A stretch of 64,000 nucleotides of DNA. Source: Massilia aquatica (GTDB taxonomy: Bacteria > Pseudomonadota > Gammaproteobacteria > Burkholderiales > Burkholderiaceae_D). This document shows positions 9,670 through 17,854 of this stretch, piece by piece. The translations under genes and the position numbers were made by a program. The stretch's first letter is position 1; every line of letters starts with the position of its first letter. The DNA lies in NCBI RefSeq assembly GCF_011682045.1, contig NZ_VVIW01000002.1, positions 372,001 through 436,000 of the forward strand, read 5' to 3'. Below the pieces are notes generated by a model. That model was not told the origin of the DNA. It saw only the letters and a program-made list of their open reading frames with translations, and searched no databases.

Positions 9670-10284
9670 ATGAAATTTTCACATGAGTCAATCGAGAAGA
9701 ACCCGTGGCTGCTGATCGGACTGGTTTTGCTGGTCGTTTCCTTCGGCGGCCTGGTGGAGATCGTTCCGCTGTTCTTCCAAAAATCGACCACCGAGCCGGT
9801 GGCCGGCCTGAAACCCTACTCGGCCCTGCGCCTGGTCGGACGCGACATCTACGTGCGGGAAGGGTGCTACAACTGCCACTCGCAGATGATCCGTCCGTTC
9901 CGCGCCGAGACCGAGCGCTATGGCCACTATTCGGTGGCCGGCGAATTCGTCTACGACCGTCCGTTCCAGTGGGGTTCCAAGCGCACCGGCCCGGACCTGG
10001 CGCGCGTCGGTGGCCGCTACAGCGATGAATGGCACCGCACCCACCTGGACAACCCGCGCGACGTGGTGCCGGAATCGAACATGCCCGGCTACCCGTGGCT
10101 GGCCAAGACCAAGCTCAATCCGGCCGAGGTGGTCCCGAAAATGCGCGCCCTGCAGCGCCTGTCGACGCCGTACACGGAAGAAGACATCGCCCAGGCCCCG
10201 GCCACCCTGGCCGACAAGACTGAACAGGATGCACTGATCGCCTATTTGCAGGGCCTCGGCATCCAGATCAAAACCAGGAACTGA
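9670..10284 (+). CDS. ccoO: cbb3-type cytochrome c oxidase subunit II (monoheme c)
   Basis: 204 residues, ATG 14 bases after ccoN with GGAGCTTG upstream. One N-terminal membrane anchor (residues ~15-37) precedes a periplasmic cytochrome c domain. The heme site is CYNCH at residues 66-70, followed by SQMIRPF. The distal methionine is probably in [10 protein letters not shown]. It passes electrons from CcoP to CcoN. Its length and motifs are ordinary for the family. Confidence 0.97.
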   Translation: MKFSHESIEKNPWLLIGLVLLVVSFGGLVEIVPLFFQKSTTEPVAGLKPYSALRLVGRDIYVREGCYNCHSQMIRPFRAETERYGHYSVAGEFVYDRPFQWGSKRTGPDLARVGGRYSDEWHRTHLDNPRDVVPESNMPGYPWLAKTKLNPAEVVPKMRALQRLSTPYTEEDIAQAPATLADKTEQDALIAYLQGLGIQIKTRN

Positions 10285-10285
10285 C

Positions 10286-10462
10286 ATGGCAATCGAACAT
10301 ATTTTTGACAGCGCGAGCAGCGTAATGACCGTCATCAGCTTCACTACCTTCCTCGGCATTTTGCTGTGGACCTTTGTCCTCAAGGGCAACAAGGACTTCG
10401 AGACGCAAGCGGCGCTGCCGTTCGCCGACGACGACATCGAAGGGGAGAGTGGTCATGGCTGA
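10286..10462 (+). CDS. ccoQ: cbb3-type oxidase subunit CcoQ
   Basis: 58 residues, ATG one base after the ccoO stop. A single membrane helix (around residues 14-32, MTVISFTTFLGILLWTFVL) is followed by KGNKDFE and a short acidic tail ending FADDDIEGESGHG, typical of CcoQ. Known members stabilise the interaction of CcoP with the core complex. Its last 8 bases overlap the start of ccoP, implying coupled translation. Identified from position and motif. Confidence 0.92.
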   Translation: MAIEHIFDSASSVMTVISFTTFLGILLWTFVLKGNKDFETQAALPFADDDIEGESGHG

Positions 10463-11393
10463 TTTCACCAGCGGTTTCTGGGACCTCTATATCGTCATCA
10501 TCACGATCCTGGCGATCGTCGGCTGCGGCGTGCTGCTATGGTCGCAGTCGACCCACACGGTCGAACCGGGCAGCGACGGCACCACCGGCCACGTGTGGGA
10601 CGAGAACCTGACCGAACTCAATACGCCGCTGCCGCGCTGGTGGATGTGGCTGTTCTACATCACTATCGTGTTCGCGCTGGTGTACTTGGTGCTGTACCCG
10701 GGGCTGGGCAGCTATGCCGGCAAACTGGGCTGGAAGTCGACCGGCGAATACCAGCAGGAGCTGGCCAAGGCCGATGCCGACTACGGCCCGCTGTTCGCCA
10801 AGTACGCCAGCCAGGACCTGAAAGCCGTGGCGGCCGATCCGCAGGCGCACGCCATCGGCGAGCGCATGTTCCTGACCTACTGCGCGCAGTGCCACGGGTC
10901 CGACGCACGCGGCAACAAGGGCTATCCCGACCTGACCGACAAGGACTGGCTGCACGGCGGCGAGCCGTCGGTGATCAAGGAAACCATCATGAAGGGCCGT
11001 AACGGCATGATGCCGCCGATGGGCGCGGCGGTCGGTTCCGAGTCCGATATCGAGAACGTGGCGCACTACGTCAAGAGCCTGTCGGGCCTGACCGCCGATC
11101 CGATCAAGGTCTCCTTCGGCAAGTCCAAGTTCGCCGCCTGCATCGCCTGCCACAGCGCCGGCGGGGTTGGCAACCAGGCGCTGGGCGCGCCCAACCTGAC
11201 CGACAAGGTCTGGCTGTACGGCGGCAGCGCCGAGACCATCATGGAAACGATCCGCAAGGGCCGCACCAACACCATGCCGGCCTTCCACGAGTTCCTGGGC
11301 GAGTCCAAGGTGCACGTGCTGGCGGCCTATGTATGGAGCCTGTCGAACGACCCGGCGCAACAAGCCAAAGCCGCGGAGGTAGCAGCAAAATGA
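10455..11393 (+). CDS. ccoP: cbb3-type cytochrome c oxidase subunit III (diheme c)
   Basis: 312 residues from the ATG at 10455 inside the end of ccoQ; the frame is open further upstream, but MADFTSGFWDLYI is the family N-terminus. Two membrane helices (~10-30 and ~58-78) anchor two periplasmic cytochrome c domains with heme sites CAQCH (143-147) and CIACH (229-233), each followed by a YPDLTDKDWL/PNLTDKVWLYGG strand and a methionine ligand region (GMMPPMG, NTMPAF). It receives electrons from soluble cytochrome c or the bc1 complex. Its TGA overlaps the ccoG ATG (ATGA). Confidence 0.97.
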   Translation: MADFTSGFWDLYIVIITILAIVGCGVLLWSQSTHTVEPGSDGTTGHVWDENLTELNTPLPRWWMWLFYITIVFALVYLVLYPGLGSYAGKLGWKSTGEYQQELAKADADYGPLFAKYASQDLKAVAADPQAHAIGERMFLTYCAQCHGSDARGNKGYPDLTDKDWLHGGEPSVIKETIMKGRNGMMPPMGAAVGSESDIENVAHYVKSLSGLTADPIKVSFGKSKFAACIACHSAGGVGNQALGAPNLTDKVWLYGGSAETIMETIRKGRTNTMPAFHEFLGESKVHVLAAYVWSLSNDPAQQAKAAEVAAK

Positions 11394-12793
11394 ACGAGGC
11401 CCCCACCAAGCCGGCGGTGATCCGGATGTATGCGGCGCGCGAGGAAATCTATCCGCGCGAAGCAAAAGGACGATACGCAAGCTTGCGCTGGGCCTGCGTA
11501 TGGATTACGCAGCTGGTCTTTTACGGCCTGCCGTGGATGAACTGGAACGGCCGCCAGGCCGTCCTGTTCGACCTCGGTGCGCGCAAGTTCTACATCTTCG
11601 GCATGGTGTTGTGGCCGCAGGACTTCATCTACCTGGCGGCACTGCTGATCGTGGCCGCCTACCTGCTGTTCCTGGTGACCGCGATCGCGGGCCGGGTGTG
11701 GTGCGGCTTCGCCTGTCCGCAGACGGTCTACACCGAGATTTTCATGTGGATCGAGCGCAAGATCGAAGGCGCGCGCAGCGCCCGCATCCGCCTCGACCGC
11801 CAGCCCTGGACCGCCGACAAGCTGGCGCGCAAAACCGCCAAGCACCTGGCCTGGGGCGCGGTGGCGCTGTTTACCGGTTTTAGTTTCGTGGCCTACTTTG
11901 CGCCGGTGCGCTCGCTGCTGTCGAACATCGGCGACTTTGCGCTCGGGCCGTGGGAATGGTTCTGGATTTTCTTCTACGCGTTCGCCACCTACGGCAATGC
12001 CGGCTGGCTGCGCGAGCAGGTCTGCAAATATATGTGCCCGTATGCGCGCTTCCAGAGCGCCATGTTCGACAAGGACACCCTGATCGTCACCTACGACCAG
12101 GAACGGGGCGAACCGCGCGGCGCGCTCAGTCCCAAGAACGCGACGCAGGCCGCAAAAGAAAAGGGCGACTGCATCGACTGCAATATGTGCGTGCAGGTGT
12201 GCCCGACCGGGATCGACATCCGCAAGGGCTTGCAGTACGAATGCATCGGCTGCGCCGCCTGCGTGGACGCCTGCAACGGCGTGATGGACAAGATCGACCT
12301 GCCGCGCGGGCTGATTCGCTACTCGACCGACAACGCGATGGACAACAAGTGGTCGGCCAAGCGCATCGGCCAGCGCATCCTGCGCACCCGGGTGATGATT
12401 TACACGGGCCTCTTGGTGCTGATCGTGGCCGGTTTCGGCACGGCGCTGGCGCTGCGCACCCCGCTCAAGGTCGACGTGATCCGCGACCGCGGTTCGATGG
12501 GGCGCGAAGTGGGCGACGGCCAGATCGAGAACGTGTACCGCCTGCAGATCATGAATACGGCGGAAGAGGGGCATACCTTCCGCATCAAGGTCTCGGGCCT
12601 CGATTCGGTGCGCCTGGCCACGCCGGACCAGACGGTGCTCGACGGCGCCAGCACGCGCGCGGTGCCGGTGCGGGTACAGGTCGACCGGGGCGCGGCGGCC
12701 AAAGGCTCGAACCAGATCGAGTTCGAGATCACCGCGGTGGACGACCCGTCGCTGACGGTGCGTGAAAAAGCCGTGTTCATCGTGCCTAAATAA
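11390..12793 (+). CDS. ccoG: Cytochrome c oxidase accessory protein CcoG (FixG)
   Basis: 467 residues, ATG overlapping the ccoP stop by 4 bases, GGAGG 12-16 bases upstream. Polyferredoxin family: about five membrane segments, a cysteine pair in RVWCGFACPQTVYTE, then two [4Fe-4S] motifs, CIDCNMCVQVCP (from residue 261) and CIGCAACVDAC. The C-terminal ~130 residues form an Ig-like periplasmic domain (IgC/FixG_C). Known CcoG reduces Cu(II) to Cu(I) for CcoI and oxidase assembly. It ends in a 14-base tandem repeat. Confidence 0.95.
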   Translation: MNEAPTKPAVIRMYAAREEIYPREAKGRYASLRWACVWITQLVFYGLPWMNWNGRQAVLFDLGARKFYIFGMVLWPQDFIYLAALLIVAAYLLFLVTAIAGRVWCGFACPQTVYTEIFMWIERKIEGARSARIRLDRQPWTADKLARKTAKHLAWGAVALFTGFSFVAYFAPVRSLLSNIGDFALGPWEWFWIFFYAFATYGNAGWLREQVCKYMCPYARFQSAMFDKDTLIVTYDQERGEPRGALSPKNATQAAKEKGDCIDCNMCVQVCPTGIDIRKGLQYECIGCAACVDACNGVMDKIDLPRGLIRYSTDNAMDNKWSAKRIGQRILRTRVMIYTGLLVLIVAGFGTALALRTPLKVDVIRDRGSMGREVGDGQIENVYRLQIMNTAEEGHTFRIKVSGLDSVRLATPDQTVLDGASTRAVPVRVQVDRGAAAKGSNQIEFEITAVDDPSLTVREKAVFIVPK

Positions 12794-12822
12794 GCGTGCC
12801 TAAATAATCGTGCCAGAATAAG
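12781..12822 (+). repeat. Three imperfect 14-base tandem repeats
   Basis: Units starting at 12781, 12795 and 12809 read CGTGCCTAAATAAG, CGTGCCTAAATAAT and CGTGCCAGAATAAG. The first unit contains the last ccoG codons and its TAA. The extra copies look like replication-slippage duplications of the gene end. They fill the ccoG-ccoH gap before the ccoH ribosome site AAAAAAGGAGA. Confidence 0.85.
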
Positions 12823-12839
12823 TAAAAAAGGAGACTCGC

Positions 12840-13388
12840 ATGCAAACCGCCTCACCTCTGAACCCGCCGCCCAAGCCGTGGTACAAGCACCGCTGGCCGT
12901 GGTTGCTGATGCTCGGTCCCGCCATCGTGGTGGTGGCCGGCGTCAACCTCGGCATCATTGCCTATCGCGGCCAGGACGCCATGGTCGTCGACGACTACTA
13001 CAAGAAGGGCAAGGCCATCAACCAGGACTTGCGGCGCGACCGCGCGGCCAGCGCCATGCGCCTCGGTTTCGATGCGCGCTACGATCCGGCCACTGAAAAA
13101 CTGGCCGGGACGTTGAGCAGCGGCGGGCAGCCCTTGAGCGCGCCATTCAGCATCCACCTGGCGCACGCCACCCAGCCTGAAAAGGATCGCAAGCTCGACG
13201 TGATCCCGGATGGAGAGGGGCGTTTTTCAGTGGCCCTGCCGATGCTTGAGCGGGCGCGCTGGCAGGTCGTGGTCGAAGGCGGCAAGAATGACTGGCGCCT
13301 GGCGGCGGCCTGGCACTGGCCGCGCGAGCAGGCGCTGGCGATCAAGGCGGACGCGCTGGAACCGGCTGGGGAACCAGCTAACAAATAA
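12840..13388 (+). CDS. ccoH: cbb3 oxidase assembly protein CcoH/FixH family
   Basis: 182 residues, ATG at 12840 with AAAAGGAGA upstream. After a proline-rich cytoplasmic start (PPPKPWYKHRWPW) there is one membrane helix (~20-42) and the family hallmark VDDYYKKGKAINQDLRRD (~55-72), then a periplasmic strand-rich domain. FixH/CcoH stabilises the cbb3 complex and works with CcoI. It is the fourth gene of the ccoGHIS set, here separated from ccoIS, which lie upstream of ccoN. Confidence 0.9.
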   Translation: MQTASPLNPPPKPWYKHRWPWLLMLGPAIVVVAGVNLGIIAYRGQDAMVVDDYYKKGKAINQDLRRDRAASAMRLGFDARYDPATEKLAGTLSSGGQPLSAPFSIHLAHATQPEKDRKLDVIPDGEGRFSVALPMLERARWQVVVEGGKNDWRLAAAWHWPREQALAIKADALEPAGEPANK

Positions 13389-13402
13389 GAGGGGAGGCTT
13401 GA

Positions 13403-13636
13403 ATGCGACTTGCGATGAAAGTACTGTGGCCCGCCTTCCTGGCGGCGATGCTGGCCGAAGGCTGCTTCTTTGCGCTGTTCGACCCGCGCGAAACGCTGCA
13501 CGTGGGCGAGAGCGCGCTCTCGCCGATGGCGGTGTACACGCTCGGCTTTTTCTTCTTCTGGGTCTTTTGCGCGCTGGCCAGCATGCTGACCTATTATCTG
13601 GTGGTGATTCCGGACGATCCGCATCCGCCGTTCTAG
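13403..13636 (+). CDS. Small two-helix membrane protein at the end of the cco cluster
   Basis: 77 residues, ATG at 13403 with AGGGGAGG 6 bases upstream; a second possible start lies at 13415. Two membrane helices (~5-24 and ~44-66) flank a short loop, with a PDDPHPPF tail. It follows ccoH by 14 bases and is probably co-transcribed, so a role in oxidase assembly or stability is plausible, but I do not recognise a named family. Confidence 0.72.
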   Translation: MRLAMKVLWPAFLAAMLAEGCFFALFDPRETLHVGESALSPMAVYTLGFFFFWVFCALASMLTYYLVVIPDDPHPPF

Positions 13637-13781
13637 GGGCGGTGCCTGGCTGGCGGCTTGCCCGGGCCCGGACGCGCACTCGCTGTCGCATGCGCTCCGG
13701 CTCGGGCAATCCGTGCGTGAACTATACTGTCCTGCTGCTGTCTGATAAATACAGCCAACCACGCCAGGACGGGATACCCGG

Positions 13782-14351
13782 ATGATGAAAATCGACATTC
13801 CAACTTCCAACAAGCAAGTTTTCTTGATCGGCATGCTGATCGCGGTGCCGCTTCTGCTGAGCACGTTCTTCTATTACCTGACCCCGCACCAAAAAGTGCC
13901 GGGGGCCATGGAAACCGGATTGGTCGGCGGCCTACTCGTGGCATCGGGATTGTTCGTCCTGGCTCTCTGCGCAAGCATGCTGATGCGTCACTCGGTCGAA
14001 CTGGGCGCCGACGACATTGTGGTCAGGCATGCCTTCTATACTTTCAGGCTGGCGCGCGCGGACATCCGTGCGCCTGCGATCGAGCGCCTGCCCGACGTGC
14101 GCAGCCTGGGCATCTCGACCAAGAGGAACGGCATCGCCGCCGTCGGATATTATTCGGGATGGTTCAACGCCAGCAAGGGCGAGCGGGTATTCATGGCGGT
14201 GTCCGGCGTACCGGTTGTGGTGTTGCGCTTTACCGGCCATCCGAAGTGCTCGGTGCTGGCCATGAGCAGCAGTGGCAGCCTGGAAACAGACCTCGCGGCC
14301 TGGCTCGCGCAAGGCTCAGCCGCGCCGGCGCGCGGCGGGCTGCCCGCCTGA
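13782..14351 (+). CDS. Membrane protein with a PH-like domain, unknown function
   Basis: 189 residues, tandem ATGs at 13782/13785. Two membrane helices (~11-30 and ~43-65) are followed by a strand-rich cytoplasmic part (VELGADDIVVRHAFYTFRLARADI) resembling bacterial PH (YdbT/YdbS-like) domains. The best candidate ribosome site, CCAGGAC, is weak. It is separated from the cco cluster by 145 bases and converges with fnr, whose stop is 25 bases away. The PH-domain call is tentative. Confidence 0.65.
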   Translation: MMKIDIPTSNKQVFLIGMLIAVPLLLSTFFYYLTPHQKVPGAMETGLVGGLLVASGLFVLALCASMLMRHSVELGADDIVVRHAFYTFRLARADIRAPAIERLPDVRSLGISTKRNGIAAVGYYSGWFNASKGERVFMAVSGVPVVVLRFTGHPKCSVLAMSSSGSLETDLAAWLAQGSAAPARGGLPA

Positions 14352-14376
14352 GCGCCCCTCGCCGGGCGCCCCCGGC

Positions 14377-15144
14377 TTACGCCATCGGGCTGCACTGCTC
14401 GGTGCCGGCGGCCAGTGCCTTGAGCATGGCCGGGTCGAGCAGGGTCAGTTCGCGCTTGTCGACGCTGATCCAGCCCTGCTTTTTAAAGCGCGACAGCAGG
14501 CGGCTGATGCTTTCGATGGTCAACCCCAGGTAGTTGCCGATATCTTCGCGCGACATGCGCAGCTGGAAGCTGGTGGCCGAGTAGCCGCGTGCCGCGTAGC
14601 GTGCCGACAGGTTGACCAGGAACACGGCAAAGCGCTGTTCCGCCCGCATATTTCCCAGCAACAGCATGACATTCTGCTCACGCGTGATTTCCTGGCTCAT
14701 GATGCGGTGGAAATGGCGCAGCAGGGTCGGCACCTGGCCGAACAGTTCTTCCAGGCGCTCGAACGGAATTTCGCACACTTCGCTGTCTTCGAGCGCGACC
14801 GCGTCGCAATGGTGGCGCTCGCCGCTGATGGCGTCCATGCCCAGCAGTTCGCCGGCCATCTGGAAACCGGTGATCTGCTGCTCGCCGTTGGCATTGACCT
14901 GGTAGGTCTTGAAGTGCCCGAAGCGGATCGCGTACAGGTTGCGGAACGGCTCGTCCATCTGGTACAGGCGTTCGTCGCGCAACAGGCGGCGGCGCTTGCC
15001 GATGATGTTGTCGAGCCGGGTGATGTCGTCGTTTTCGAGTCCCATCGGCAGGCAGAGCTGGTGCATGCTGCACCCTGCACAGCTTGCCTTTAGTGCTGCG
15101 ACGTTCAGCATGGCTGCGGGAACGAATGGAAGAGGCTGAGGCAT
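14377..15144 (-). CDS. fnr: Oxygen-responsive transcription regulator FNR
   Basis: 255 residues from the ATG at 15144; the frame is open to 15201 but the shorter start gives the family N-terminus. Cysteines C22, C25 and C31 (CAGCSMHQLC) plus a central cysteine in HHCDAVAL have the spacing of the four [4Fe-4S] ligands in E. coli FNR. A cyclic-nucleotide-type beta barrel and dimer helix lead to the DNA-recognition helix MSREDIGNYLGLTIESISRLLSRF, with the E-SR contacts that read TTGAT. The cluster is lost in oxygen and the dimer falls apart. Three matching boxes in this window upstream of the chemoreceptor, hemN and ccoN are probable targets. No obvious FNR box precedes fnr itself. Confidence 0.95.
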   Translation of the reverse strand: MPQPLPFVPAAMLNVAALKASCAGCSMHQLCLPMGLENDDITRLDNIIGKRRRLLRDERLYQMDEPFRNLYAIRFGHFKTYQVNANGEQQITGFQMAGELLGMDAISGERHHCDAVALEDSEVCEIPFERLEELFGQVPTLLRHFHRIMSQEITREQNVMLLLGNMRAEQRFAVFLVNLSARYAARGYSATSFQLRMSREDIGNYLGLTIESISRLLSRFKKQGWISVDKRELTLLDPAMLKALAAGTEQCSPMA

Positions 15145-15336
15145 AGGGTCTGACGGTTTGTGGCTTGAGCCGTATGATACCCCAATGGAACCTTGGCGCA
15201 CAGGCTATTACCGGCGCAGAGTCGCCATCATCTCCAGTACAGATGCCCGTTTGTCCATGGCAGCAAGGCGTTATCACCGCCCGTGTTGTGCGAGTCCTAA
15301 CAGAGTGCTGCAAGACCCGCCCGGCTTCCCGATCGC

Positions 15337-16584
15337 CTAGCGCGGGCGGAAGCGCACGTCGACGTTCGAGACGTCGCCGGCGACCTTGGCTTTCTTCGGC
15401 TTCTTCGGTTTTTTCAGCACTTCGCCGGTGGTGTTGGTGACCGGCACTCGGTGTTCCGGCGAGAAGCCAGGTTCCTCGATCCGTTCCAGGGTCTGCTTCG
15501 TCAGGATTTCGATGGCGGCCAGCAATTGCACTTCATCCGCGCACACCAGCGAGACCGCCTCGCCCGAGGCGCCCGCGCGGCCGGTGCGGCCGGTGCGGTG
15601 GATGTAGTCTTCGGCCACGATCGGCAGGTCGAAATTGACCACCTGCGGCAAGTCGTCGATATCGAGCCCGCGCGCGGCCACGTCGGTTGCCACCAGAATC
15701 TTCGCTTCGCCCGCCTTGAAGCGCTCGAGCGCGCGCAGGCGGGCCGGCTGCGGCTTGTCGCCATGGATCGAATCGGCCGCGATGCCCTGCGCCTGCAAGG
15801 TCTCGACCAGCTGCTCGACGCCCTTGCGCGTCTTGACGAACACCAGCACCTGGCCCCAGCGGTGTTTTTTCAGCAGATGGAGAAACAATTCCGGCTTGCG
15901 TTTTTTGTCGACCGGCACCACCCACTGGCGGATGCGCTTGACCGTGCTGTTGCGCGGGCTGACCTCGATGCTGAGCGGATCGCTCAGCAACTTGCCGGCC
16001 AGCGCGCGGATCTCGTCCGAAAACGTGGCCGAAAACAGCAGGGTCTGGCGTTTTTTCGGCAGGGCCGCGAACACCGCGTCCAGTTCGCGCGAAAAGCCCA
16101 GGTCGAGCATGCGGTCGGCTTCGTCCAGCACCAGCGTCTCGAGCTGGTCGAATTTGAGCGCGTTCTGGCGGTACAGGTCGAGCAGGCGGCCGGGGGTGGC
16201 CACCAGCACGTCGAGTCCCTTGCGCAGCTTCATCATTTGCGGATTGATGCTGACGCCGCCGTAGGCCACATGGGTGCGTAGCGGCAAGCCGGCGCCGTAG
16301 GCGCGGAAACTCTCGTGCACCTGCTCGGCCAGTTCGCGCGTGGGCACCAGCACCAGCACGCGCACCGCGTTGGCGCCGACCTGGCCCTGCAGGGTCAGGC
16401 GCTGCAACAGGGGCAGGGCAAAGCCGGCGGTCTTGCCGGTGCCGGTCTGGGCGGCGGCCATCATGTCGCGTCCGGCCAGCACGGCGGGAATGGCTTGCGC
16501 CTGCACGGGCGTGGGCGTGCTGTAGCCGAGCGCGTCGAGCGTGCGCACGAGAGGGTCGATCAGACCGAGGGAATCAAAAGACAT
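15337..16584 (-). CDS. rhlE: DEAD-box RNA helicase, RhlE type
   Basis: 415 residues from the ATG at 16584 ([12 protein letters not shown]); a start 21 bases further upstream is possible. Complete helicase core: Q motif ([14 protein letters not shown]), Walker [19 protein letters not shown] ([13 protein letters not shown]), SAT, and motif [12 protein letters not shown]. The lysine-rich C-terminus ([10 protein letters not shown]) is an RNA-binding tail. RhlE-type helicases remodel ribosome precursors and mRNA, especially in the cold. It stands alone, divergent from nothing obvious and 193 bases from fnr. Confidence 0.92.
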   Translation of the reverse strand: MSFDSLGLIDPLVRTLDALGYSTPTPVQAQAIPAVLAGRDMMAAAQTGTGKTAGFALPLLQRLTLQGQVGANAVRVLVLVPTRELAEQVHESFRAYGAGLPLRTHVAYGGVSINPQMMKLRKGLDVLVATPGRLLDLYRQNALKFDQLETLVLDEADRMLDLGFSRELDAVFAALPKKRQTLLFSATFSDEIRALAGKLLSDPLSIEVSPRNSTVKRIRQWVVPVDKKRKPELFLHLLKKHRWGQVLVFVKTRKGVEQLVETLQAQGIAADSIHGDKPQPARLRALERFKAGEAKILVATDVAARGLDIDDLPQVVNFDLPIVAEDYIHRTGRTGRAGASGEAVSLVCADEVQLLAAIEILTKQTLERIEEPGFSPEHRVPVTNTTGEVLKKPKKPKKAKVAGDVSNVDVRFRPR

Positions 16585-16657
16585 GGGGAAGCGACCTTGC
16601 GGCAAAAGAACAAGGGCGTAGTTTACTCTGTCCGGCGCTTGCCGGGGCGCAAAAGGC

Positions 16658-16786
16658 CTACGCGCTCGATGCGGCCGTCGCTACTTGCGGCTTGGTCGGT
16701 TCGGGCTTGTCGCCACAGCCGGCCATGGCCAGCATGAGCATGCAGCAGGCGGCAAGCGCCGCGAGCGGGTGACAGCGTGGTTTCAT
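16658..16786 (-). CDS. Small lipoprotein
   Basis: 42 residues encoded from an ATG at 16786 with AAGGGAG 6-7 bases upstream. Basic start ([11 protein letters not shown]), hydrophobic stretch, and a lipobox LAMAGC with the lipidated cysteine at residue 24, then a polar [18 protein letters not shown] tail. Such tiny lipoproteins are common in this group; function unknown. The clear ribosome site and lipobox argue that it is real despite the size. Confidence 0.62.
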   Translation of the reverse strand: MKPRCHPLAALAACCMLMLAMAGCGDKPEPTKPQVATAASSA

Positions 16787-16858
16787 GGCGCACTCCCTTG
16801 TAAAAAGGATATCCTACCCAAAACCACGCCCGCGCGGCGCGCTGTTAGTGCTTGCTGA

Positions 16859-17530
16859 TCAGAAACGGTAGCTGATACCGGCGCGCAGCACCGGATAGAC
16901 CTTGTAGGCCTCGACGTCGGCTTCCATTTTCACGCGCTCGGTGGCCACGTCGCGCGCCAGCACCGTGCAGACGGCGGCGGTACCGGTACATTGCGAATTG
17001 GTCAGGCGGCCCTTCGGATGACCCTGCCACAACGCGCCCAGGTCGGCGCTGACGTGCCACTTCTTGTCGGTGCTCAGGGCATTGCCCCAGCCCACGCCGA
17101 TGTAAGGCGCGCCCTTGTTGTACTCGATGCCGCCGTTGAGGATGCCGACCTGGCTGGCGGCGTAGGTCTTGCCGTTGATGTTGAAGTTGCCGTTCGAATC
17201 CTGGCGCGCCACCATGCTGATCTTGTTACCGTTGTAGACCACGCCGCCGGTCAGGCGGAACGGGCTGTTATCGATCAGGTGCCAGTCGAACAGCACATCG
17301 ATATTTTGCAGCTTGGCTTTCATGGTGTAGCTCAGGGTGCTGGCGGTATCGTTGTATTCGTGCTGGAAGTAGCTGGCGCCGAAACGGGCGTTCAGCGTTT
17401 TTTCCATCGGGAAAATCACGTGGGCGCCGACGCCGGTGGTGCCGACTTCGCCGGTGACGGCGAACTGGGCGTGGGCGTTCGCTGCCAGCAACATGGCGGC
17501 GGCCGCCAGGACGGTATTCTTGATGTACAT
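16859..17530 (-). CDS. Outer-membrane beta-barrel protein, unknown function
   Basis: 223 residues from the ATG at 17530, where a signal peptide begins (MYIKNTVLAAAAMLLAANAHA, cleavage before Q22). Alternating hydrophobic strands run throughout and the last residues are GISYRF, the terminal-phenylalanine signature of barrels inserted by the BAM complex. A short loop holds two cysteines (SQCTGTAAVC), probably a surface disulfide. Length fits an 8-10 stranded barrel. Similar Massilia-type proteins are annotated only as outer-membrane-beta-barrel proteins. Ligand or role unknown. Confidence 0.75.
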   Translation of the reverse strand: MYIKNTVLAAAAMLLAANAHAQFAVTGEVGTTGVGAHVIFPMEKTLNARFGASYFQHEYNDTASTLSYTMKAKLQNIDVLFDWHLIDNSPFRLTGGVVYNGNKISMVARQDSNGNFNINGKTYAASQVGILNGGIEYNKGAPYIGVGWGNALSTDKKWHVSADLGALWQGHPKGRLTNSQCTGTAAVCTVLARDVATERVKMEADVEAYKVYPVLRAGISYRF

Positions 17531-17854
17531 GCAATGACCTTTGACGAATGACTGGGGATGGCGGCATTGTACCGCTTGCGCGGCAACAAGCTCTGGCATC
17601 GTGGCCCGCCATGCTACCGCAGTCGGGGCTGTCGATCCAGTCCCTTAAGGTAAGCAATTGTCGTTTTTTGTCGCGCTGGCTGACTGTGCCGGCGCGCGCC
17701 GATCGGGCGTTTCTCTTGTATTGACGGGCGTCCCGTCGGGCTTTGTTCCATGCCGGCGCTGTGGTTTCTTGTCGGAATCCATGATAAATTCTGTCGCGCT
17801 TGAAAGCAGGCCGTCTGCAACAAGCCCACGACACATAGACCAGGAGACTTTCGC
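17531..17854. other. 324-base divergent intergenic region
   Basis: Separates the leftward barrel gene from the rightward DUF885 gene and so must carry two promoters. An AT-rich stretch near 17780-17795 (ccatgataaattc) is the best -10 area for the rightward gene, and ACCAGGAGAC at 17839-17848 is its ribosome site. I see no convincing gene or structured RNA. Confidence 0.5.

Noticed and set aside
15145-15336. Small plus-strand frames between fnr and the helicase gene
   Set aside because: No ribosome site or recognisable product; the stretch most likely holds only the fnr promoter.
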